In this document: positions 57,284 through 64,000 of the stretch, piece after piece | Numbering within the stretch: position 1 is the stretch's first letter | How the letters are laid out: every line of letters begins with the position of its first letter | Source: JAEUKH01 sp964447205 | GTDB taxonomy: Bacteria; Myxococcota_A; Polyangia; Polyangiales; Ga0077539 | Length of the DNA stretch: 64,000 bases | NCBI GenBank assembly: GCA_964447205.1 | Contig: CAYUSB010000012.1 | Span: 62,001-126,000 of the forward strand | Direction of reading: 5' to 3' | Translations under genes and position numbers: made by a program | Notes under the pieces: model-generated | The model's database searches: none | Told to the model about the DNA's origin: nothing | What the model saw: the letters and a program-made list of their open reading frames with translations, nothing else

Positions 57284-58702
57284 TCACCCGGGGGGGGGGC
57301 CCAGGCCGGGGGGGGTCCGTTCGCGGTCGAAGATGCGGTACAGGGTGCGGCGGTCGAGGCCCAGGATGCGCGCAGCCTGGGACTTGTTTCCGCCCACCAT
57401 GGCCAGCACCTGGTGGATGTAGCGGCGGTCGAGCTCGGCCAACGAGACCAGGCCCTCGGGGGTCTCGGCCAGCGGATGAACCCCCTCGGGCCGATGGGTG
57501 TACACCCGCTTGGGGAGATCTTCGACCGTGATGTGGTCGAAGCGGGTGAGGGCCACGGCCCGCTCCATGGCGTTCTCGAGTTCGCGTACGTTGCCGGGCC
57601 AGGGGTACGCGAGGAGGCGCTGGAGGGCCGACGGCGAGATGCCCACCACCAGCTTGCCGAAGCGCTCGGAGTATCGCTGCACGAAGTGCTGCGCGAGCCC
57701 GGGGATGTCCTGGGTGCGCTCCCGCAGCGTCGGGACATGAACCCCCACCACGGCCACCCGGTAGTAGAGGTCTTCCCGAAACCGCTTGGCCCGGACCTCC
57801 TCTTCGAGGTCGCGGTTGGTCGCCGCCACGATCCGGGCGTCAAACGGGACCTCCACGCTCCCCCCCACCGGCCGCACCGTGCGCTCCTGGAGGGCGCGCA
57901 GGAGCTTGGCCTGCATGTCCGCGGGCATCTCGCCGATCTCGTCGAGGAAGAGGGTGCCTCCCCGGGCCTCGACGAAGAGCCCGGCCCGCGCCACCCGGGC
58001 GTCGGTGAAGGCCCCGCGGATGTGCCCGAAGAGCTCGCTCTCGATGAGCTGGGGCGGGACCGCGGCGCAGTTGATGGCCACGAAGGGCCCCTCCCGGCGC
58101 GGGCTCGCGTTGTGCAGGGCCCGGGCGGCGAGCTCCTTGCCGGTGCCGCTCTCTCCCTCGATGAGCACCGTGGCGTCGGTGGCGGCCACGCGGGCGATGA
58201 GGTTGAGCACGTCGCAGATCACGCTGCTCGTGCCGAGGAGGGTGCGGGTGGCGAGGGGCCGCTCGACCTGGTCGCGGAGCCGGTGCACGTCCGAGCTGAG
58301 CCGCCGATGCTCGAGGGCCCGCTCGATGGACAGGGAGAGCAGGGCGGGCTCGATGGGGCGCACGAGGAAATCGTACGCCCCAGCCCGCAGGGCTCGCACG
58401 ACCGTCTCGATCTTGCCATGATCCGTGAACACGATCACGGGTGTGTCCGGGATGACATCGCCCAAGAGGCTGCAGAGGGTGATGCCGTCCATCTCCTCCA
58501 TCTCGAAGTTGGTGAGCACGAGGGAGATGTCCTGGTGCTCGCGGGCGAGGGCGAGGGCCTCGGCCCCGCTGTGAGCCACCACGGTGCGACGATCCTGTCG
58601 ACCGATCAGAAGTGCCAGAAGCTCGCCCGCGTCAGGGTCCTCGTCGACGACGAGGACGCGGGGGGATGCCTCGGTGGCAGGGAGTTTGGCAGAGGCGTTC
58701 AT
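57284..58702 (-). CDS. Sigma-54 activator with degenerate receiver (NtrC-like)
   Basis: About 472 aa. A receiver domain at residues 15-130 has the acidic pair as VDEDP, but the phosphoacceptor position reads LTNFEMEEMDG, Asn65 in place of Asp, and the conserved Lys is Arg (LVRPIE). The AAA+ domain has GESGTGKE (Walker A), LFLDEIGE (Walker B) and GAFTDA in place of GAFTGA. The C-terminal Fis-type HTH is NKSQAARILGLDRRTLYRIF. It is therefore probably not controlled by phosphorylation, and its sigma-54 contact may be altered. Start ATG at complement 58702; an in-frame GTG lies 9 bp upstream. Confidence 0.9.
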   Translation of the reverse strand: MNASAKLPATEASPRVLVVDEDPDAGELLALLIGRQDRRTVVAHSGAEALALAREHQDISLVLTNFEMEEMDGITLCSLLGDVIPDTPVIVFTDHGKIETVVRALRAGAYDFLVRPIEPALLSLSIERALEHRRLSSDVHRLRDQVERPLATRTLLGTSSVICDVLNLIARVAATDATVLIEGESGTGKELAARALHNASPRREGPFVAINCAAVPPQLIESELFGHIRGAFTDARVARAGLFVEARGGTLFLDEIGEMPADMQAKLLRALQERTVRPVGGSVEVPFDARIVAATNRDLEEEVRAKRFREDLYYRVAVVGVHVPTLRERTQDIPGLAQHFVQRYSERFGKLVVGISPSALQRLLAYPWPGNVRELENAMERAVALTRFDHITVEDLPKRVYTHRPEGVHPLAETPEGLVSLAELDRRYIHQVLAMVGGNKSQAARILGLDRRTLYRIFDRERTPPGLGPPPG

Positions 58703-59147
58703 CGGAGACACAGGGTAGGGACGAATTCTGGTCCCCGCAATGGCGCGAGCATCGCACTCCCTGCAATTGGACCCGTTCGCCGTCGCAACTGTGGATCAAA
58801 ACTAGGTTCGAGGACCCTATGATGGGTCGTATACCAACGTGACGTGTCACGATGGATGCACCGAGAGCCATGGTGTCCCATGGTTAGCGCGTACCATCGA
58901 ATCTGCATCGAGATTTCCCCGAGGCGCCTCGACAATCAACGAATAATTTCGAACCTCCGTGTGTGGACCGTCTGGGTCGGGCACGGCGGCGTCGGGTGAT
59001 GGGGTGATGGAAGGTCTGCACCCTACGACCTCGTGCTCCTCAGAAGGGGAGGACCAAGGGGGGTTCAAGGTGGAGACGGGCCCGCCGACTCGCCGGACCG
59101 CGCGGGTGGCGGCCGGGGAGGGGGTCCACAGGGGGATGGAGTAGGGG
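58703..59147. other. Gene-free region between the sigma-54 regulator and tmRNA
   Basis: About 445 bp. No coding content supported; ORFs across it have no recognisable features. The patch 58780-58960 is less GC-rich (for example AATAATTTCG near 58945) and could contain the regulator's promoter on the minus strand. The region just below 59148 is where tmRNA transcription should end; no clear terminator hairpin with T-run was seen. Confidence 0.5.
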
Positions 59148-59510
59148 TGGAGGCGCCGGGAGTCGAACCCGGGTCCGCAAGCGCTCGGCGAGGACTTCTA
59201 CACGACTTAGTCGATGATCAGATCTCGCACCGGATCGAGCTCATCGACAGGCTCTCCTCGGCGCCAGCTCCCCCTGCATCTCACCCCCCGCGCGGAGAAC
59301 CCTCGCGGAGGACCAGCCCGTTCGTTTACACCCCTACGTCAGCACAGGCAGGCTGAAGCAGGCGCGTCGCTGGCAGTTTTTCAGGCTGCGGCAGCGAAGG
59401 GGAGTGCGTTATCGTTCGCAGCTCTTGGGTCTCGTAGTATTTACGTCGTTACGAGCCGACGGTCGCGCCATCTTTCACGTCACTGCCCACGTCGAAACCG
59501 TTTCGCCCCC
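59148..59510 (-). ncRNA. ssrA: Transfer-messenger RNA (tmRNA)
   Basis: 363 nt on the minus strand. The 5' end GGGGGCG pairs with CGCCTCC at the 3' end, and the 3' T arm is CCGGG-TTCGACT-CCCGG with the usual GGCGCCTCCA finish; CCA is not encoded. The 5' end continues AAACGGTTTCGACGTGGG, typical of tmRNA. A tag-coding frame lies inside. tmRNA rescues stalled ribosomes and adds a degradation tag. TACTGT ends 3 nt upstream of the mature 5' end and could be the -10 if the transcript is 5' processed. sspB is divergent, 180 bp away. Confidence 0.96.
59381..59419 (-). other. tmRNA tag-peptide reading frame
   Basis: The resume codon is GCG at complement 59417-59419, and the frame reads ANDNALPFAAAA before TGA. 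The start AND is conserved in tmRNA tags (E. coli ANDENYALAA). The end is poly-Ala, recognised by ClpX-type proteases. The sequence before the resume codon (GAGCT) fits the usual spacing. Confidence 0.88.
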
Positions 59511-59690
59511 TTACAGTACAAAACCAAGGTGTTTGAGGTTGAATGGATCGTCTGCGCCCTCGCCGTCACCGCCGAGGACACCGCTTGTGTACGGCCCTCG
59601 GGGCCCGTCGTCAACCGCCCGATGCGATCGCCCCCACGAACTGCTCCCTGGGCGCCGCCCCCCAAAGCGTGATAGGGTCTCGGCCCCTCC

Positions 59691-60314
59691 ATGCCGCCCG
59701 ATCCCCCGCCGAAGAAGGACCAACTCCAGAAGCTGCTCGCACGCGGCAGCGTGTTTGTGCACCTCGACCCGCGTCGCGAAGGGGTCACGGTGCCCGAGTG
59801 GCTCGCCGGTCGGCCGCAGCTCGTGCTCCAGCTCGGGCTCAACTTCGCCATCCCCATCCCCGACCTCGTCATCGACGAGCGGGGCGTGCGGTGCACCCTG
59901 TCGTTCAACCGGTCGCCGTTCTATTGCGTCCTGCCCTGGGGGGCGGTGTACGCCCTCGTGGCCGAGGACGGGCAGGTGACCGTGTGGCCCAAGGAGGTTC
60001 CGCCCGAGCTGGTGCCCGCGTCGGCCCCGGTGCGACGGGCTCCTCCCGGCTCCCGGAGCGAGCGCAACAAACCCCAGCGTCCGCGGATCTCCGTGGTGCC
60101 GACCCTCGTCGAGCCCGACGCCCCCGCCCCCGTGGCCCCGGCCGCCAAAGGCGACAAGAAGGGTGCCGTGGTGCGCTCCATCCGCGGCCCCAAGGCGGCA
60201 CCCCCGCCCCCCGAGCCCGTGCCCGAGCCCCCGCCCGAGGCGGAGCCCCCGCCCGAAGCCCCCCGGGGCAAGAAGGGCAAGGTCCTGCCCTCGTACCTCC
60301 GGGTGGTCAAGTAA
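59691..60314 (+). CDS. sspB: SspB-like ClpXP adaptor
   Basis: A 207-aa protein. Residues 8-110 match the SspB fold: LLARGSVFVHLDPRREGVTV, PEWLAGRPQLVLQLGLNFAI, LSFNRSPFYCVLPWGAVYAL. A long Pro/Ala/Glu linker follows, and the last residues are LRVVK, the same ClpX-docking end found in E. coli SspB. SspB binds the ssrA tag and tethers tagged proteins to ClpXP. It lies divergent to and beside tmRNA, which makes the tag, an unusually direct pairing. TAGGGT ends 12 nt before the ATG. Confidence 0.9.
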   Translation: MPPDPPPKKDQLQKLLARGSVFVHLDPRREGVTVPEWLAGRPQLVLQLGLNFAIPIPDLVIDERGVRCTLSFNRSPFYCVLPWGAVYALVAEDGQVTVWPKEVPPELVPASAPVRRAPPGSRSERNKPQRPRISVVPTLVEPDAPAPVAPAAKGDKKGAVVRSIRGPKAAPPPPEPVPEPPPEAEPPPEAPRGKKGKVLPSYLRVVK

Positions 60315-60343
60315 TCCGACGGCCCCACAGGGCCCGACCTCGC

Positions 60344-60964
60344 CTACGGGCCCGCAGCGAGCTCATCGGCCAGCAGGGTGAGGATCACCTCGTCGAGGCT
60401 GCGCGCGTATCCCGCGTCGGTGCCCGGAGCCCGCACCACCCACGGCGACCGCAGGGCCGGGTTGCTCGGCGGAAGCACCGGCCCCTCCCGGCCCTCGCTG
60501 CGCCCGGGCCCTGCGAGGCTCGCCACCGAGACCCCGTCGGGCATCGTATGGCGGGCCCCCTCCTCGGCCGGGGGCTCGAACGCGATGGCCCCGAGGGTGT
60601 CGGGCAGCACTTCGCGCAAGCCCTCGGGGACCTCCGCCAACATCGCCGCGACCTCGACCGAGGCCTCGGGCTCAAACCCGATGAGGGCGTCAAACTCCCC
60701 CGCCCGCAGGGCCAGGAGCATCGCCTTGTGCTGCTCCTGCATGAGCTTCTTCACGCGGGCGATGAGGTCGGGGGCCTCGAGCTGGTCGGCGTAGGCGCGC
60801 TTGACCGACTTGATGATGCGCCCCCCGTCCGCGAACAGATGCGAGATCACATGCGGCCGGGTGACCCCGGAGTCCTCGGTCTGCACGTGGAAGACCCGGG
60901 TCTTGTACCGGACGTTGGTGTTGTATCCGAGCTGTGGAGACTGGGCGATCGCCATGCGACTCAT
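60344..60964 (-). CDS. Conserved hypothetical protein
   Basis: A 206-aa protein. The N-terminus NTNVRYKTRVFHVQTEDSGV then RPHVISHLFADGGRIIKSVK is a compact beta domain that I associate with uncharacterised proteins of this phylum. Then a helical segment (LIARVKKLMQEQHKAMLLAL) and a Pro-rich C-terminus. Start at complement 60962-60964, or ATG three codons later. Function unknown. Convergent with sspB. Confidence 0.7.
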   Translation of the reverse strand: MSRMAIAQSPQLGYNTNVRYKTRVFHVQTEDSGVTRPHVISHLFADGGRIIKSVKRAYADQLEAPDLIARVKKLMQEQHKAMLLALRAGEFDALIGFEPEASVEVAAMLAEVPEGLREVLPDTLGAIAFEPPAEEGARHTMPDGVSVASLAGPGRSEGREGPVLPPSNPALRSPWVVRAPGTDAGYARSLDEVILTLLADELAAGP

Positions 60965-61028
60965 CCCTCCCTATCACGCCCCGCCCCGCCCGTCACACCC
61001 GAGATCCCGGCTGTCGCCTTGAGGGGCC

Positions 61029-61274
61029 TCAGGGCAGCCGATGCCCGACCCACCAGGTCGCCGCGTACACCACCAGCAGGGCCCACCAGACCACCACCCG
61101 GGCCCGGGCCCCGCCCCGCCAGGCCCCCGGCCAGGGGACGAAGGCCGCGGCCAACCAGCCGCTCCCGGCCCGCCGCGACCGCACGCCGAGCGACAGGTGC
61201 AGAGCCACCACAAACGCCGCCGACAGCGACCGCACCCCCCACACCAGCAACGCCGAGCTCAGCGACACGTCCAC
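61029..61274 (-). CDS. Small membrane protein
   Basis: About 81 aa from a GTG (complement 61272-61274). Two hydrophobic helices: SSALLVWGVRSLSAAFVVAL near the start and VVVWWALLVVYAATWWVG at the end, with Arg between. No family recognised. Upstream residues in the frame are not convincing. Confidence 0.5.
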   Translation of the reverse strand: MDVSLSSALLVWGVRSLSAAFVVALHLSLGVRSRRAGSGWLAAAFVPWPGAWRGGARARVVVWWALLVVYAATWWVGHRLP

Positions 61275-61326
61275 ACCGCGACCGAGAGTACACCGCGTCC
61301 CCACCCCGTCCAACGCGGGATGGGGT

Positions 61327-61749
61327 TTACATCCGCGGGATGGTCACGTAACGCACCCCGCTCGCGTCGCCCCCCAAGGCGATCTGCCACACGCCCAGGG
61401 TGTCCCCGCGAAGCACCGAGCGTACGCCCCCCCCGGGATCGCGCACCGGCCGCAGGACCGCCCGCCACACGCCCGCGTCCGAGGCCCGGGCCACCACGGC
61501 CAGGAGCTCGCCCTCGGGACCGGCCACCGCAGGGTTGAGGTCCTCGACGATGATCGTGGCCCCCGACAGGGCCGTCCCCTCCAGGGTCACCACCACGCCC
61601 CCCTCCGGGCACTGCCCCGGGTCGCAGGCCGTCACCGACTGACTCGTCAGGCTCGGAGGAGGCAACGGCAACGAACGCCCAAGGCAGCCCCCCAAGACCA
61701 GGGCCAACCCCAAGACCCCGACCCTGAAACGACCCGCTCTGTCCATCAC
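61327..61749 (-). CDS. Hypothetical lipoprotein
   Basis: A 140-aa protein with signal peptide and lipobox (LALVLGGC). It has a CDPGQCPEGG Cys pair and a beta-rich body (GATIIVEDLNPAVAGPEGEL, GVWRAVLRPVRDPGGG). It looks like a small Ig-like secreted domain. Unknown function. TAAGCC 11 nt before the start. Confidence 0.7.
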   Translation of the reverse strand: MMDRAGRFRVGVLGLALVLGGCLGRSLPLPPPSLTSQSVTACDPGQCPEGGVVVTLEGTALSGATIIVEDLNPAVAGPEGELLAVVARASDAGVWRAVLRPVRDPGGGVRSVLRGDTLGVWQIALGGDASGVRYVTIPRM

Positions 61750-61977
61750 AACCCAAAGGGCTTAGCACGTGCGAGGCCGTTCGGTGTTTTGCGACGCCGT
61801 GGGCCCACTGACCCGTCCCAGACCTGTTCCCGAGTTGACACCTCCGTCAACCAGGTTGTCACCCGGCCGTCCCCGGGACCTCTCCCGCCGACAGCCTCGG
61901 GAGACATTGTCTGTCCCAGAGAGGCTGCGTGGCGATGGAGCTTTGGGAGGGAGTCTGGTAGGAGTCCCGGCCGCGCC

Positions 61978-64000
61978 ATGAGTGATGAAGAGATTCCGAC
62001 GCCTCCGCCGCCCCCCCCCGAAGCCCCCGGAGGCGATGGGGGGGACGACCGGGGGGGCAACGTGCAGGACATCCGTCTCGAAGACGAGATGCAGTCGAGC
62101 TACCTCGACTACGCGATGAGCGTCATCGTGGGCCGGGCCATCCCCGACGCCCGCGACGGCCTCAAGCCCGTCCACCGCCGCATCCTCTACGCCATGCACG
62201 ACATGCGCCTCGTATGGAACCAGCCATACAAGAAGGCCGCCCGTGTCGTGGGCGAGGTCCTGGGCAAGTACCACCCCCACGGGGACATGAGCGTCTACGA
62301 CGCCCTCGTACGGATGGCCCAGGACTTCGCCATGCGGATGCCCCTCATCGACGGGCAGGGCAACTTCGGCTCCGTCGACGGCGACCCCGCGGCGGCCATG
62401 CGGTACACCGAGGTGCGCCTCGCCCGGCTGTCGGACGACCTCCTGTCGGACATCGACAAGGAGACGGTCGATTTTGGCGACAACTTCGACGCCAGCGAGC
62501 GCGAGCCCCTGGTGCTCCCGGCCCGGTTTCCCAACCTGCTCGTCAACGGGTCGGGGGGGATCGCCGTGGGGATGGCCACCAACATCCCGCCCCACAACCT
62601 CGCCGAGGTGGTCGACGCCACCCTGCACCTCATCGACAACCCCGAGGCCACCCTCGACGACCTCATGGCCTTCGTCCCGGGGCCCGACTTCCCGACGGGG
62701 GGGTTGATCCTCGGGCGGGGGGGCATCCGGCAGGCCTACGCCACGGGGCGAGGTTCGGTGACGATGCGGGCCCGGGCCACCATCGAGCCCCTGGGCAAGG
62801 GCGACCGCGAGCAGATCGTGGTCACGGAGATCCCGTACCAGGTCAACAAGGCCTCGATGCTCAAGCGCATGGCCGAGCTCGTGCGGGAGAAGAAGATCGA
62901 CGGGATCTCCGACATCCGCGACGAGAGCTCGCGCGAGGGGATGCGGGTGGTGGTCGAGCTCAAGCGCGACGCCGCCGCCCAGGTCGTGCTCAACAGCCTC
63001 TACAAGAACACCCAACTCCAGGAGACCTTCGGGATCATCAACCTGGCCATCGTCGGGGGGCAGCCCAAGGTGCTGTCCTTGCCGTCGATGCTGCGGGTGT
63101 TCGTCGACCACCGCCGCGACGTGGTCACGCGCCGCACCCGGTACGAGCTCCGCCAGGCCGAGTCGCAGCGCGAGCTGGTCCTGGGCCTCGGGATGGCCAC
63201 CACGGAGATCGACCTGGTCATCCAGACGATCCGGGACAGCCCCGACCCCGAGACCGCCCGGGAGCGCCTCATGGCCCTGCCCCTCAAAGGGCTGGAGGAG
63301 TTTGTCCGCCGGGCGGGCCGGCCCGAGTCCGAGATCGCCGAGGCCGCCCTCGTGGTCGACTACCGCCTCAACGAGCGCCAGGCCAAGGCCATCCTCGACA
63401 TGCGCCTCGCTCGCCTGACGGGCCTCGAGCGCGAGAAGCTCGCGGCCGAGTACGGGGCCCTGTCCGACACCATCGCCTGGCTCAAGAGCGTGCTCGGCGA
63501 CGAGTCGGTGCTCTTCTACGTGATCAAGAAGGAGATCCTCGAGGTCCGCCAGCGCTTCGCCGACCCGCGGCGCACCGAGATCGTCGCCGACGAGGGCGAG
63601 ATCAGCATCGAAGACCTCATCCCCCAACACGACGTGGTGGTGACCTGCTCGCACCACGGGTTTATCAAGCGCACGGCCCTGAGCGACTACCGGGCCCAAC
63701 GCCGCGGGGGACGGGGCAAGATCGGGATGGAGGCCCGCGAGGAGGACTTCATCAACAAGTTCTTCATCGCCCGGTCGCACGATCATGTGCTGTTCTTCAC
63801 CGACCGGGGGCGGGTGTTCTTGAAGAAGGTGTGGGAGATCCCGGAGGGGTCGCGCACCTCGAAGGGCAAGGGGATCGTCAATTTCGTGGGCCTCGACGCC
63901 ACGGGCGAAGAGCGCGAGAAGATCGCCGCCATCCTCACGGTGAGCGAGTTTCGCGACGGCCTCGACCTCGTGACCTGCACCTCCCGGGGCCTCGTCAAGC
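61978..64000 (+). CDS. gyrA: DNA gyrase subunit A (3' end outside window)
   Basis: 674 codons visible, open to the window edge. MSVIVGRAIPDARDGLKPVH and RRIL, the HPHGD loop, and the catalytic Tyr in AAMRYTE (Tyr143) identify a type IIA topoisomerase A subunit. It cleaves and rejoins DNA for negative supercoiling with GyrB. The resistance-determining loop reads HPHGDMSVYD: Met104 stands where E. coli has Ser83. The N-terminus has a 30-residue Pro/Asp-rich extension. GyrA is preferred over ParC by overall similarity; the C-terminal gyrA box is not yet visible. The 228-bp gap upstream contains TTGACA at 61834-61839 and no other gene. Confidence 0.93.
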   Translation, partial: MSDEEIPTPPPPPPEAPGGDGGDDRGGNVQDIRLEDEMQSSYLDYAMSVIVGRAIPDARDGLKPVHRRILYAMHDMRLVWNQPYKKAARVVGEVLGKYHPHGDMSVYDALVRMAQDFAMRMPLIDGQGNFGSVDGDPAAAMRYTEVRLARLSDDLLSDIDKETVDFGDNFDASEREPLVLPARFPNLLVNGSGGIAVGMATNIPPHNLAEVVDATLHLIDNPEATLDDLMAFVPGPDFPTGGLILGRGGIRQAYATGRGSVTMRARATIEPLGKGDREQIVVTEIPYQVNKASMLKRMAELVREKKIDGISDIRDESSREGMRVVVELKRDAAAQVVLNSLYKNTQLQETFGIINLAIVGGQPKVLSLPSMLRVFVDHRRDVVTRRTRYELRQAESQRELVLGLGMATTEIDLVIQTIRDSPDPETARERLMALPLKGLEEFVRRAGRPESEIAEAALVVDYRLNERQAKAILDMRLARLTGLEREKLAAEYGALSDTIAWLKSVLGDESVLFYVIKKEILEVRQRFADPRRTEIVADEGEISIEDLIPQHDVVVTCSHHGFIKRTALSDYRAQRRGGRGKIGMEAREEDFINKFFIARSHDHVLFFTDRGRVFLKKVWEIPEGSRTSKGKGIVNFVGLDATGEEREKIAAILTVSEFRDGLDLVTCTSRGLVK

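Noticed and set aside
61800..61977. Strong sigma-70 promoter for gyrA at TTGACA 61834
   Set aside because: The -35 match is perfect, but no acceptable -10 is found 16-18 nt downstream, so it is only mentioned.

Overview
This is a 64-kb window of very GC-rich bacterial DNA, most likely from a myxobacterium or close relative (phylum Myxococcota). That placement is inference. It rests on many lipobox-bearing secreted proteins, a protein with 19 cysteine-rich repeats of the kind common in this group, two sigma-54 activators (one with FHA and GAF domains), a HEAT-repeat lipoprotein, an RCC1-repeat lipoprotein, a tachylectin-like propeller, and the extreme third-position GC. The GC bias creates long spurious reading frames on both strands, so genes were chosen by recognisable protein content, start context and operon packing.

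Layout. 1-3.4 kb: three tandem lipoprotein-like precursors (the first cut by the window edge) carrying YGxPP repeats, then a radical SAM/SPASM enzyme and a Tat-exported Rieske lipoprotein. This is the best candidate for an undescribed peptide-modification system. 3.4-11 kb: CoA-transferase subunits, phosphohexomutase, an SDR, a truncated FkbM-like methyltransferase, a saccharopine-dehydrogenase-like protein, a lipoprotein, and a DTW-domain protein fused to a degenerate exonuclease-like domain. 11-17.4 kb: an accessory island bounded by two direct copies of a Uma2 nuclease gene. It holds an antitoxin with a broken ParE-type toxin, an AT-richer RCC1 lipoprotein, palindromic repeat elements, an XRE/ImmA-IrrE regulator, and duplicated scraps of both flanking genes. 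17.3-21 kb: MoxR ATPase plus DUF5682. 21-29.8 kb: DUF4403 lipoprotein, a 245-bp element with perfect 33-bp inverted ends, a nucleotidyltransferase, DUF1963, an AI-2E-family permease, the cysteine-rich protein and a YXWGXW protein.

29.8-38.4 kb (minus strand): the translation/transcription operon rimP-nusA-ylxR/L7Ae-infB-(hypothetical)-DUF503-rbfA-truB. 38.9-49 kb: HEAT lipoprotein, FHA-GAF-sigma-54 activator, thioesterase, IMPACT-family protein, a possible EpmC relative, an acetate-transporter-like protein, a VWA lipoprotein and hypotheticals. 49-55.3 kb: a large VIT/zinc-ribbon/double-VWA protein, an SDR, small membrane and hypothetical proteins, and an FAH-family hydrolase. 55.3-64 kb: a tRNA-Pro-like sequence with an 8-nt anticodon loop, a propeller protein, a YtxH-like protein, a sigma-54 regulator with a degenerate receiver, tmRNA (ssrA) beside sspB, small envelope proteins, and the 5' two thirds of gyrA.

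Across the window several lead genes have a TAnnnT hexamer ending about 7 nt before the start codon and no Shine-Dalgarno sequence. This suggests that leaderless transcription is common in this genome.
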